Shown here: in pieces, positions 36,518 to 47,686 of the stretch | Layout: every line of letters begins with the position of its first letter | How positions within the stretch are numbered: position 1 is the stretch's first letter | Notes under the pieces: model-generated | Told to the model about the DNA's origin: nothing | Databases searched by the model: none | The model's input: the letters and a program-made list of their open reading frames with translations, nothing else | Position numbers and translations under genes: made by a program | NCBI GenBank assembly: GCA_022836615.1 | Contig: MU405248.1 | Coordinates: 222,336-286,335, forward strand | Source of the DNA: Annulohypoxylon bovei var. microspora | Taxonomy: Eukaryota > Ascomycota > Sordariomycetes > Xylariales > Hypoxylaceae | Direction of reading: 5' to 3' | Length of the DNA stretch: 64,000 nucleotides

Positions 36518-38449
36518 ATGCTAGTTGATTCATTAGCTCGCCATCTCAATTTCAAACATGTATTCACGTCACGATCTGGACCGGTGGACGATGACGACGA
36601 TGACGACGACGATGAAATCGAAGAAGACGAAGACTTCGAACCGGCCGAAGAGCCATATCGACCGCCAGCATATCCATATCGAGAACTGGGAGAGACAGAT
36701 GTTCGATTACTTCGTATTGTCCCAGGAAACGGCACTATTGAATGTCTTCTCCACCAGATACCTCTCGCCGAGGTCAGATTTTTCTACGCTTTGTCATACG
36801 TCTGGGGTGACGCAACACATACGGAAACTATTATGCTGGAAGGACGGCCTTTTCTAATTAGGAGAAATTTGTATGAGGCACTCCATCAGTTCAGGCAGCG
36901 GCCGTACGACATCGGCTACCCAGAGGACTATTTCTGGGCCGATGCTATCTGCATTAATCAGGATGACCTCGACGAAAGGTCTCTCCAAGTTCCGCGTATG
37001 ATGGACATATATCATGCTGGACATGTCATTGTATGGCTTGGTCATACAAGAAAGCCGCCAACAGACAGCTTCTCCAAGAAGTTCATTCGCAAGACTCGTT
37101 CATCTCGACCCCAGATATCACCAGATATGGCGATCAAGAGGCTCTTCAAAAAGGCAAATTCAATGTGGGACGACTGGGAACCAGTTGACGATGACGATAA
37201 CGTAATTGTATACGCCGAGTTTGGCGATGCTTACGCCGCTGTATTGCACGAGCTTGCTAATATTCTCAACCGGCCTTGGTTTGACAGAGTATGGACCATC
37301 CAAGAGGCTTGCTTAGATACTTCTCCGGAGATCTACATCGGGCGTCATAGCGTACGCTTGAGTAATCTCACTGACCTCTGGAAGATTCTTGCCCTAGAAC
37401 ACAGGTTTTTGCTCCTCTGCCCTGGAAGCGGAAGAATGAATTCCCTAAATAAGCTCGATGACTTATGGAGACATTCCATCTTTGATGGAAACAAGAACCC
37501 AAAGAAACAGGACATGGCCGAAGTCCTAGCCACGCTACTCAGGGTCGCGGGCAAGAAGAGCTGCTCGGATCCCAGGGATCAGTTATATGGCCTCCTAGGT
37601 CTGCTTCGGCATCTGAATGACGAGGAAGAACTACCGGAAGATTTAACGCCAGATTACCGTCTATCTTACGAATATGTTTATTGGAACTATGCTGCTTTCT
37701 TATTCCAGTCGGTTAGGGATCTGACGCTACTCGGGTGTAGTCGCAACGAGCTCCGAAATGTGCCGTCCTGGGTCCCTGACTTCCGGTACATGTCCATAGG
37801 GACTGAGCCTATACGAGGAGAACAATTACGTATATCATCTGACAAACGAACTTTACATATACGAGGCTGTGTGTTGGGGACCTTCCGTGATGTTCTGAAC
37901 GGCTGTAATCAGGAAGAGATATGGCCAAAAAGGAAAATAGTGCCGCCTGGACTGCCGGCCCGCCTCAGAGAGTTCGAGAAGTATATCCTCAAGCCATCGG
38001 CAGTCATCAGGGATATCACCATTGAAGAAGCCTTTGACGACCTGATCAATAGTATGACCAGGATTATCGACGCGGACGGTGATGAATCATTCTATCAAGT
38101 CTATCGCCGCCTGATAAAATCAACGGGGGGCAAACGGCCATGGTACGCGAAGAAAAGGACAACAAATATTCGTTTAAAGGAAGAATCCATCGCGGCTCGA
38201 CTCAGTCTCCCGTTTCTGCTCCTCGACGACGGAACTATTTTAGGTGTCAAGAGGGAGGATGCTGAGGTAAAGACAAGTGATCTGTTGTGCGTGTTCGAAG
38301 GCGCATTATTCCCAAGCTTGTTGCGGCCTTCCAGCGAAAACTACAGATTTTTAGGCCAATGCGAGGCAGAGAGCGGCCCGTTAAAGCAGCAGAAATTTGG
38401 CGATGATTTCTGGACTGACAGAGAGATGCAGGATTTCGCACTGATCTAG
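36518..38449 (+). CDS. HET-domain (heterokaryon incompatibility-type) protein
   Basis: A single exon encodes 643 aa. The HET domain (PF06985 type) begins around residue 88: FYALSYVWGD at 89-98 and FWADAICINQDDLDERSLQV at about 139-158, followed by MMDIYHAGHVIVWLG. Later HET-family landmarks are RPWFDRVWTIQEA and CSDPRDQLYGLLGL, then the region YEYVYWNYA. The C-terminal 200 residues are not a known effector or repeat domain. The N-terminus has an unbroken run of nine Asp at 24-32 inside an acidic stretch. HET proteins trigger cell death after non-self fusion in some cases, but most fungal genomes carry many of unknown role; no partner gene such as a NACHT or het-S type is adjacent. Confidence 0.92.
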   Translation: MLVDSLARHLNFKHVFTSRSGPVDDDDDDDDDEIEEDEDFEPAEEPYRPPAYPYRELGETDVRLLRIVPGNGTIECLLHQIPLAEVRFFYALSYVWGDATHTETIMLEGRPFLIRRNLYEALHQFRQRPYDIGYPEDYFWADAICINQDDLDERSLQVPRMMDIYHAGHVIVWLGHTRKPPTDSFSKKFIRKTRSSRPQISPDMAIKRLFKKANSMWDDWEPVDDDDNVIVYAEFGDAYAAVLHELANILNRPWFDRVWTIQEACLDTSPEIYIGRHSVRLSNLTDLWKILALEHRFLLLCPGSGRMNSLNKLDDLWRHSIFDGNKNPKKQDMAEVLATLLRVAGKKSCSDPRDQLYGLLGLLRHLNDEEELPEDLTPDYRLSYEYVYWNYAAFLFQSVRDLTLLGCSRNELRNVPSWVPDFRYMSIGTEPIRGEQLRISSDKRTLHIRGCVLGTFRDVLNGCNQEEIWPKRKIVPPGLPARLREFEKYILKPSAVIRDITIEEAFDDLINSMTRIIDADGDESFYQVYRRLIKSTGGKRPWYAKKRTTNIRLKEESIAARLSLPFLLLDDGTILGVKREDAEVKTSDLLCVFEGALFPSLLRPSSENYRFLGQCEAESGPLKQQKFGDDFWTDREMQDFALI

Positions 38450-39836
38450 ATTTTGGACATACGATTTTGGTATGTTGGTTCACATTATATATTTCGCCAT
38501 TTATAAGCATATCGCTAGGCATAATTTGGCATTTTAGGCACAGTTAAAGATATAGATAGGAAATAGGGGTATTGATAATGAAAGGTTTCAATTGCTCAAA
38601 GACTCATCATATCTATCCTATTATTTACTCCTATCCCTTCATTTGAGAAACCATTAATCCCATCTCGATTAAATCAACTCTATGTAGTTGGAACTTCAAA
38701 TCCGGATAGGGGTTGGATAGGGGTCCACAGAATGTTTTCATAGAGACCTATTATCCGAACTAATCTCTTAATATACTCAAGTATTGGAACTTCGAAGCTC
38801 TGTGATATAACCGGGACCACGCTTAAATCCCGCTGTAAACCACTGTTTCTTAATACTTACAACGGTGGTAGATATAACTAGTTCCTGTTTATGAGATCAC
38901 CTTCCATCCCCATAACTAAAGTAATTAAGACGACTATAGAATATCATTTGAATCTAACAAAGCGGCTACAAATCGTAGCTATCTATATGTGATAAACATG
39001 TGTACATAATATAAGGATCTCACGACTGCACGTATGAAATACCGTAACCTCGCTGTTTCAATACGTCACCATGGGCGGCGCAGCGGTCTTAGACCATGGC
39101 TGATGACTTGTGCTTCGTAACCCCCGATCTCGCAGCCCGTTTTTCATCAACAGGTAGTAAGTAACGAATATAGGAAATTCGTATAAGTCAAGAAATTGCT
39201 AGGAAGTTTCATTTGAGAGCATTAGCTATCCTCCTTATCCACTCCCTCCCCTACCTAATCTTCAACAAGCAGTCATTACGATCTACGAACCCAGATCTAC
39301 GCCACCAACGCCAGCACTACTCAGACACACGCACCCAAGGGGGTCAAAACAAGCTCATTAGGAACCGCGAAGTCGCACGCGAACTCGTATTGAAACAGCA
39401 TTAGCCACCGCCCGAACGCCCCAGCTCCGGGAGCAGCAAAGCGCGAAGTACAAAGCAGCAGGAAAGCATTTCCTTCCCACCGTCCCTCCTTTTCACCGTA
39501 CGTACGGCGGACCGTAAAAAAAACGCCGTGACTCCTCTCCTGCGATGTCAGACCGGGATGCCGTCCCTGAGAATTTCCAGTCCGTTTCCTGTTTCGCGAG
39601 CCGTCTCTTCGGGGGAGGAAGAAATTAGATGCCTCCGTCCTCGGAGAGGAGGACGTAGAGGACGTAGGTAGAGGTAGAGGCAGAGCGATGACGAGAGAGG
39701 CATAGACATTATCTCGCCCTTGCGCCACGGACTAGCTTCCGTGCCTGGGTAGACGTCGCATCTCAAGCAGGCCCCCATCCCAACCCCTTGCGAAACCCGC
39801 AAATGCCATCACCATAACCCCAAACCACCCACGCAC
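38450..39836. other. Intergenic, no gene seen
   Basis: AT-rich to about 39.1 kb, then more GC-rich towards the next gene. GGAACTTC(A/G)AA occurs twice (about 38690 and 38795). ORFs at 39213-39802 lack motifs. Confidence 0.45.
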
Positions 39837-40878
39837 CTAAACCTCCTCCCTAAATATCGAGCGCCGCTCCGACGTCGGGCTGTCATGGTGGTGCGCGACG
39901 CCTCCCTTGGGCTTGTTCGCGTTCGCGACGGCGGTGTCGATGGGCCGGGGGCTCACGCCGCGCAGGCTCAGGTTGCTGGGCTCGGCGGCGTCGTCGTCGA
40001 ACGGGTTGCGGGCGCCGTCCGCGCCGAGGCCCAGGCCCGGGCTGCGGCTCAGGGTGCGGCCGCGCTGCTCGTCCGCGCCGAGGGCCACGTTGCTGTACCC
40101 GGCGCCGCTGTACGCGGTGGCCGCGCCGGCGGTACTTATATCGCCGTGCTGACCTTGCTGGTACTGGTGCTGCTGGCCCTGCGGTTGGTACTGTTGCTGC
40201 GCCTGGTTGTGCTGCGATCCGCGCAGGCCCAGCTCCTGCTCCTCGTACGCGCCGTACCCGTACGCGTCGGCCTCGTGGCCCACGCGCGTGTCCCAGGCCT
40301 CGTCGGGGTCGAGGTTGTAGCCGCGGCGCGAGGCGCGTTCGTAGCCGGCCCCGGTTGCGGAACGATTACCGCCGCCGCCGCCGCGCAATGCGCGCACCTT
40401 GTCGCTGAACCAGCCGCGGATGCCGCCGGGCGCGGGCTGTGGGGGCCCGTAGGAGGAAGGCTCCGAGCGCGCGAAGGGGTTGTAGGATGAGATGGGTGGG
40501 GCGGGGAGCTGTGCGTAAGGGACGAGGGTCCGTTAGGTTAGCTGGTTCGGTGACGAATCCGATGTTGATACGGTACGGTTACGGGTATGAGTGCGGATCT
40601 AGATATGGGATGGAAGAGGGGAAGGAGATTCGGACCGGTCATGCCCGTAGAGTAAGACAGACATGATGCAGTCACCAGGGGAAGAGGGGATGAGAGGGGA
40701 TGCGGTGGACTGGTTGGTTGGACGAAGAAGAGCAGGAAAGACAAAGGGAAGCAAAGGGAAGTCGGGCACTTACACCTAACCGCCTCGCGCGTAGTTGCGT
40801 GAAGACGACCCAGCCGGTTATGCCGACGACCGCAATGATGAGCAGGACAAGAAAGAAGGTTCCGATGGGGCTGACCAT
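39837..40878 (-). CDS. Small single-pass membrane protein of a fungal family of unknown function
   Basis: Two exons (40878-40774, 40508-39837) give 258 aa with a 265-bp intron, the longest in the window; the join LRARRLG|LPAPPISSYNPF is phase 0 and fits the family start I recall. Residues 6-28 form one hydrophobic segment, a likely N-terminal anchor. The rest is soluble and low-complexity: PPQPAPGGIRGWFSDKVR at about 55-72, LDPDEAWDTRVG-EADAYG (110-130), a Gln-rich stretch, and a conserved end RNPFDDDAAEPSNLSLRGVSP. I believe relatives are often labelled acid phosphatase-like in fungal genomes, but no phosphatase motif is present and I would not use that name. Its function is unknown. Confidence 0.8.
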
Positions 40879-41974
40879 TTTCGGTCGCGAATGCGGACTA
40901 CGGTCCGTCCGTTACGGCGATGCTGTAGTTATTTTTCTCTTTCGGTCTTTTCTTTTTTCTTGCGTCTGGGGGATCGTCAAAACGAACGGAATCGAATGGT
41001 CGGGTAAATCAGATCGAAGAAAGTGTGGCGAAGCTAGGGAGAATGAAGGATGGATGGTATGGAGCGTTGTTTGTGGGTCGGGGACGATAGGACGATAGGA
41101 TGACAGGAGATGTTGGTAAAGAGAGAGGTGGTATCTTTTCGTCAGTATGTCTTACAATGCGAAGATTTGGAAGTTGGAGTTGAGGCTGATGACATCCATG
41201 GATGATAATCCCGATACTAATTCCCAAAGGTACGTTTCTTTCCGGCCTGTTCCTTCCCTGGAACACGATGTCTGTTATCGGCTGTTACGGGTCTGCGTCT
41301 GGGAAGCTTTAGGTCGCTTTCGGTGGGGCCACGCTAAGGTATGGAGTTACCTAATTTAGGTGCAGGCCCTTGCTTCAATCAGTGGATCCGGCTATTGGGG
41401 ATTCTCTATGGGGCATTTGGGGCAGTTGGGGCAGTCCACTTAAAAATGACGTTAATTCCATGGCCTGTGCTCACTAATATCAAACGGGATACATACGGGC
41501 GACAAGCCTCAAAAATTGTTAGAGTTGTCTCACATTTAAGGCCCTACTCAAGCCTATCAACATCACGATAACGTTACTGCACCTCTCCTCAGCCTTGCTG
41601 TGTCTCAGTTCTCTTACGATTCCCGCAGAAAATCTGCCTAACAACAGTAATTCTTACTCTTTGTGAAATCACCATTCGGGCCATGTGAAGATTAACGAAA
41701 TGCTTGTTGATCAAAGTTATTATTAGTATCCTGCGTTGTCATGACTGGATAAGGGGCCAGCGAAGTCGGACGTTCGAGTATGTTCTCTTGAAGAAGCATG
41801 CTGTATGCAGTCCAGGTTCTAGTCCAGGTTCTTTGGCAGACCCCATATCCAGTAAGAATCACGATTCATAATTATGGGATACGCATCAAACTAAGCAAGT
41901 AGGGCTTGGCCACGATGTACAACTTCAAGCAGCTTTCTCTTCATGGGGAATATTGGCTGAAATCTAAGAGGTAT
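40879..41974. other. Intergenic, no gene seen
   Basis: Promoter side of the membrane protein and 3' flank of the phosphatase gene, both on the minus strand. Short ORFs without motifs only. Confidence 0.45.
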
Positions 41975-43578
41975 TCAGACAAAGCATTGGTCCCAGTGTC
42001 CACCGTTTCTTGCAAAGCTCTGGCTTTCGACAAATCTGCTGAGCGTGCAGCGTCCTAATGCATCAGCACCGCAGCTCTGCAGAGGTATAACGCGATCATT
42101 GACCAAAACCCGCACCAGCTCCTCTTCACTGCTTGCGCAAGTCATCTTCTCCACGTATAATCTTGCTGCGAAAGGAACGGCCCAGCTAGCCGAGAATCCT
42201 TTAGCCTTCTGTGGACTGATTCTACGATCACCCGGAAGTGGGGCCGTGAGGTTGTAGATACCGAGTGCACCATAGATTTTCATCATATCGTTGTCATGGC
42301 TAAAGTCGGCGTACAGAGCACGGCCAAGTGGAAATGTATCCTGAAACTTGTCAAGTGTCGAGTTAGTGGTAGTATGGTCGACAACAGGCTTGCCGGTGAG
42401 TCTCGACAGTAGTTCATTGACAAAACCCACTCCTTGAGTTGGACCGAGAGGATGTCCATTTCCATAGCCATACCACTTGCCCAGTGACTGATAGTAATCA
42501 TAGTCACGCCAATCATCCATCGAGAATAAATGACAGAACTTCGAGAGCTTGCCTTTATCATTGGCCACGGTGTTGAAAGGGCATAGGTCCATCACGTAGA
42601 TGGTCTCTTGGTCAGTCAAATTAGCACCCGGCAGATTTTGGTTCAATCTATCAGTCAAGGGCGGCACGACTTTCTCGATCCAAGTGTCCTGCTCATCATC
42701 ACTCTCGTGTTGACTATCCTCAAATGCAGGACAGAGATTGGGACTAAGTGAGTTGTTGAACCCATCTGTCTCAGGGATGATCAGCATTTTATAGGGATAT
42801 GTATCCGGGCCGTGTGAGTTTTTGTCTGCTAATCGTGCCTCGTGAAAGCCCTGCGTCCAGTTCTGTGCTGACTCAACTACACGTTCCTGGCCAGAAGAAC
42901 GCACAAAGGGTGTATAGATAGTAGTCATCTGCTTGTACCGTTCATAAAACCCGATACCAGAATCCACCATCTGTTGCTCGCCATAAAGTGTCAACTGGTC
43001 AGCGCCAAGGGTGTACTTGTAGTCCTTGATAAACTCAAAGCCCTGTCCATAATTTGTCACGCTTTTGTGGATGCGGTCAATGAGAGCGCCATAGGCTAAG
43101 GACTTGTGTTCTGTGGGGTCACGAGCACCATGTCGTGAGAGCACTTGTGCGAAAGTGACCTCACAACTCTTGGGAGTGTCTGGTGAAATCTCAGAGGGAA
43201 CAGAGAAAGAAGACGAGTATTGGCCCCATAACTGAGCAAGCAGAGGTCTGCAGTGACGGTCAAGAGTGGAACCATTACATTTTTGTGCCGAGAGGTCACC
43301 CCTAAGTATAATACCGCGGTTAGTACGAGATGAGCTATTTACGTTGCACCCCCAACAACCTACTTGACATACATAAACATCGTAGAGAATGTGATTAACG
43401 CGACGCAGGCGATGGCCACAATAATGAACCGGAAAGCACGAGTATTGTAGTCGATCCAACTAACAGTGCGCTTCTTTGCATAGCCATGGGTGACATTTCC
43501 AGGAAGAAGAGTGTATGTATGCCACCAGCGTCCGGCAACGAAGGCCGTTAGCTGGCGTCTCAAGTCGGTGAAGACCAT
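41975..43578 (-). CDS. Histidine acid phosphatase (phytase-like) with an N-terminal membrane anchor
   Basis: Two exons (43578-43364, 43301-41975) encode 513 aa; intron GTAGGT...TAG, phase 2. The branch-2 histidine phosphatase signature RHGARDP has Arg128-His129-Gly-Ala-Arg132; the proton donor pair His407-Asp408 lies in FSHDNDMM. Cysteines at 80, 89, 118 and several in the C-terminal half fit the disulfides of fungal phytases. Fungal PhyA enzymes normally have a cleaved signal peptide. Here about 50 polar/basic residues precede a single hydrophobic segment at about 51-71 (RFIIVAIACVALITFSTMFMYV), so the protein looks like a type II membrane protein with the catalytic domain outside or in the lumen. 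Several N-x-S/T sites are present. Substrate could be phytate or other phosphomonoesters. Confidence 0.88.
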
Positions 43579-44394
43579 GGCGAAAGTGGGTGAAATCGCC
43601 TACTTTTCTTCATCGCCGTATGCCTGGTTTAATATGAGAGGCCTTCGGAAAATAAATGAGAGGTTAATGTGCGCGGAATGCTTATCGTCGAAAGTAGGTG
43701 AAGATGTGAGCAAGTGAATTTGAAATCGTAGCCGATTTTCGAAACCTAAGGACCTGGCTCCGCTGCTGTACCGAAGTAGCCACCCCAACATTGGGGGAGT
43801 GGGGCCAGCTGTTGCCGGTCCATAAACACCTGCAACCGACCCCAACTAATGTTTCTTAAACATAGTACATGGGTCCTACAATACAGTAATATCTTACCTA
43901 TTTGTAATGATTTATATTTAGTTTTCTGTACAACTTGTGACACATGAATATATTTCCAGTTATTTCATAAGTGATAGTTTGCCTTCGTTAAGGAAATGTG
44001 CATAGTGTATAGTAGTATCACCAATGTTAAACGGGTAACTTGAAATTTCGTGTTTCAGCAAGCGCGAAGTAACACCATATTAAATTTAACCTGATAATTA
44101 AGCCTCTCACGATCTCAAAACATGAGCCGGCTTCATTTTCATTACCTAACCTGTTGGGTATCATCTCTGCATGCCAGCAGCACGGGTTGGAAGGCCCAGA
44201 GGTCAAAGGCTCCAGCACCCCTCTGCTCTATCATAAACCAGCATCGTGATTAGAACCTGCTTCAGATGCCTTTTCCAGCTCCGATCTATATATCCCACCC
44301 AATACCATGCCTCGTTAAGACATATCGTAAATATATACACGGTCCCTTAGTACCGGATGGTATCATAGAATGGTATCATACAGAAGAATAGAAA
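43579..44394. other. Intergenic, no gene seen
   Basis: 0.8 kb of AT-rich sequence between two minus-strand genes. No motif-bearing ORF. Confidence 0.45.
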
Positions 44395-45881
44395 TCAGAC
44401 GGCAACACCGACGCTCTGCCGTTGTGGCAGCACTATCGGCTGTTGTAGTCCGGATGCGATCGAGATAGGAGGCTCCAGCCTCGCTTTTAGAGTCGCCGTA
44501 CTGCTAGGCGACAGACTTGTCGGTAACGTCAGCTCTTCTTCCACGGTCCAGTCCGAGCTGGCAGATAACGTATCGAGGCTGCACCTCTGGTCTTCCTCAG
44601 GACTAGCAATTTGGTAAAAGCCATCACAATTAGTTACTGGCATGGGAACGTTGGTAAGAGAGTCAAGGCTAATGTCTCGCTTATGCTCTCCTCCGGATAG
44701 TACCCAGGTAGAAACTCGCGAGAAGGATTTCTTCTTGCGTAGTGGCGGCCGTAGTCGAAGCGGCAATGGCGGAGGAGGGATTCTTCCCTCCACTTTGCGC
44801 GACGAGTTAGCTTTATACGCCGTGCGAACCGAAGCGTGAGATGGAGCAGTATGCGGGCGGTCAGAGCTGAGGCGCTCGCTGAATGAGGGAGCATTAGGAG
44901 GTAGAGCTGGAATATCTGGCATAGGCTCCATTTCTGCAAAGCTGTTAGCAGGTGTTCTGTTACGATTTAGTTGCACCGAGGCACTGACCCGGCTCTCCGT
45001 GTGCAGTCGACGGTCGGCTGCTAACGTAAATGCTCTGTCTCTCAATGACGTCGTCAATCCGCTCCTGTAATATGTCCCGTTCCATCATGGCAGTCGCAAC
45101 TCTTTCGACAAGATCCTCCATCATTGGGCTCGGTGTCTCTGGTGATGTGCGACCCCTGATTTTAGCCGGCTGGGGTCGCTGCGGCATGCTATCATCTGAT
45201 CGCGGAGAATCGAAGACGGATCCGCCGTTGACTGGCCTCCGGGGGATGTGGAATGACATAGATGAGTAGCTGCGTGAATGTGTCATCGGGGGGCTTTCCT
45301 CATCGCGGCTTGAGAGAGTGAAGGCACGCTGAGGAGGTGTGACAGGAGGTGCAGGATAGTCAATGTGAGGTAAGATAGGTGAAAGTCGATTATCGGTCAT
45401 ATATATGCTGAGTTCGAGAGGACGAAAAGAAGCCGGCTGCTGCCTCACATGTGTTGGGCCATAGTCCGGAAAACGAAAAGACTCCGAATAAAGATGACGA
45501 AACTCGGTAGGAGCAGATATGTGCGGCCTGCGCGATGACGATGAATTCGGTCGTACTAGCAGCTTTCTCGCAGAGAAGCTACTCCATGCGGAACCATGCT
45601 TCTTCTTGGGAGCCCGCTCCGAACTGGTCAGTCCTCTACTCGGCCACGATGGTGCCGCGGAAGGAGGCGGAATGAATGAAGGTTCATCATAAATGACATC
45701 TATCGACTTGTAGTCGACTAGTCTAGTTAGAATTATGAAATAGTTTTCTATATATCCTCTGATACTTACCAGGCTGATGAGTCTTTTCATCGGAATGAGA
45801 AGCCAACGATTGACAGCACTGAGAGATAGAATAGGACCAAGACGCATAAGCTTCAGCGAGTATCCCACCTAGAGCTTTCAT
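44395..45881 (-). CDS. Unrecognised low-complexity fungal protein
   Basis: Three exons (45881-45770, 45717-44989, 44933-44395) give 459 aa with introns in phase 1; the second uses a GTCAGT donor and a GCTAAC branch, and its removal joins two open frames that otherwise end in stops. The first exon has mixed hydrophobic character (ASWSYSISQCCQSLA). The remainder is rich in Ser, Pro and Arg, with one conserved-looking helix MEDLVERVATAMMERDILQERIDDVIERQ (about 245-275), a plausible coiled coil. After it come Pro-rich and basic tracts. No catalytic motif is present. It could be a scaffold or cell-polarity protein, but I do not recognise it. Confidence 0.65.
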
Positions 45882-46329
45882 GGTGACTTCATGCCGCGCT
45901 GGACGGGAAGAAAGGCGACCAGCGGTTGGCGAGAGATAAGGGAGCTAGGAGAGCAAGGAGAGCAGCTGGTCATGAGATCCATAACACCTTTATGTTTATG
46001 AAAAAGACGTGAAAGGAAATTAGCTTCTGGACCTACCTTTTAGGCTCAAGCAGCTGAGAGCGGGTGCTGACTATTTGGGCGTTGCGGGCTACACATTTTT
46101 GGATAGGTTTAGATGGGAAGCGTTGACGGTTTGGATGCAGATGTCCGCGACGTTGATAGGCTGTAGTGTAAACGTCGTGGTCCAGTCGGCGCTTACGAAC
46201 CAGGGTGCTGGAGAGGAGTCGGATGGTTGGCGGCACACACCAAGATTGCAGGACCCCACTCAGTTGTATTATGGACGAGTCTGCACAGCCAGTCTTTTGT
46301 CTTAGTTTTCCTTGGTTTGTGATCAATCT

Positions 46330-46365
46330 AGAAGGACCAGAAGGACTAGAAGTACCAGAAGGGAC
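46330..46365. repeat. Four copies of a 9-bp unit AGAAGGACC-like
   Basis: Units AGAAGGACC, AGAAGGACT, AGAAGTACC and AGAAGGGAC are contiguous in noncoding DNA. Confidence 0.8.
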
Positions 46366-46779
46366 TTAAGGGAGTCCACCCTTCGCCCACCTTCGACCAC
46401 CCTTACAATGATTTTGGAGGGACATTGCCACAGAATCCTGAGAGGGGGTGTCTCGTGGGCTTCGAAGATTGGCCTTAGGTGTAACGGCTAAGGCTTTTTG
46501 GAGTCGGAAAGCGTGGGAAGCCTGCAAGCGCATGTCTCTCGTCATCCCCGACGGAGTGAGTTTCAATGGATGACGATGGGCGTCTGCCTTATGGTTCGTC
46601 AGACAATGAAAACGGTACCAGGTGCATACATAGTATTCCTGCGCGAAGTAGATGTCTCCACATGGTAACATGTTCGGGAGACCGCGTTCTTGTTGTTTTA
46701 CGTTGCAGAAGTCAGAAGTGTCAAAGATGAACTATGGATAGAGTTGAACGGATATCCGCAGGCCGAGTGAAGCAAGTGA

Positions 46780-46857
46780 GTGGCTCTGGTAGCTCTGGTG
46801 GCTCTGCTAGCTCTGCCAACTCTTCAAGGTCGCAAAGTCGCAAGGTCGCAAGCTCGA
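46780..46857. repeat. Adjacent 9-bp and 8-bp tandem arrays
   Basis: Bases 46780-46824 are five 9-bp units related to GTGGCTCTG; 46826-46857 are four 8-bp units related to AAGGTCGC. The two arrays touch but differ in period and sequence. Confidence 0.8.
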
Positions 46858-47686
46858 ACGTGTTGTTTGTTGATTGTCCATCTGTTTCACATCGAGTTTC
46901 TATTATTACCTAGATGTCTTCTCAAGCAGGTGTCTGCTTCACGCGTCGAGGTAACATAAACATCGTAAGCGCATTGGTTTGTTTTAAAAATGAACCATCA
47001 TGTGGTGGGTAGAAGACGTAAGGAGGCGTACGAGCATCACCCATCATCATCCAACACCATTGATTGATTGATTGATTATAAAAAGGTGTGGCAATGCCCA
47101 GGTGTCGTCGGTCAAGAGAATTCTAAGCATCTTAAGATCTCGAAAGATTAGTTCATCGATCTGACAAAGATCTAGCTCGATCAATTATTTCTAAGAGGTA
47201 GGGCTGAAATAAGTTCCAAGGCTAAGTCCAATTGTTAAAGATGTTCATCTTGAGTGAATCTTGAATCTTGAGTCTTCTAAGTTTAGCCATTTGGTCTTTA
47301 TCGATACGAGAACCAATTGTATCCATGTCTGTGGCTCCCCGCTCCAAGGCTATTGAAAGTATCTAGGTATATATGTACCTATGTACTTCACACAAAGGTG
47401 GCCAGTGCACTAACTGCCGGCTAATCCATGGAAGTTTTATGGAAGAATGGAAGGAACTGAAAGGAAGTACCTACACTAGCGCTAAAATTTCCTTAGGTAA
47501 GGCTGAGAATGACAGGTTGTTCGATTTGCGTCAGTCCAAAATTATCCTTTTGGAAAGAACTGGACTAAATCTCCATCGTTCTTTTCCACTTTCTCATCAT
47601 TAATTATTTGCTTTTTCTTCTTTTTCTTTTCCCTTCACGTCGCCTTTGTAACTACCAATCGACGAGACGCGTAGGAATTAATCACC

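Larger units (their letters stand above)
45882..47686. other. Intergenic with several 8-9 bp-period repeats
   Basis: This 1.8-kb divergent region separates the unknown gene and SEC62. It holds three small tandem arrays (46330-46365, 46780-46824, 46826-46857) and a (ATTG)4 run at 47059-47074. The 200 bases before SEC62 are T/C-rich. No gene recognised. Confidence 0.5.
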
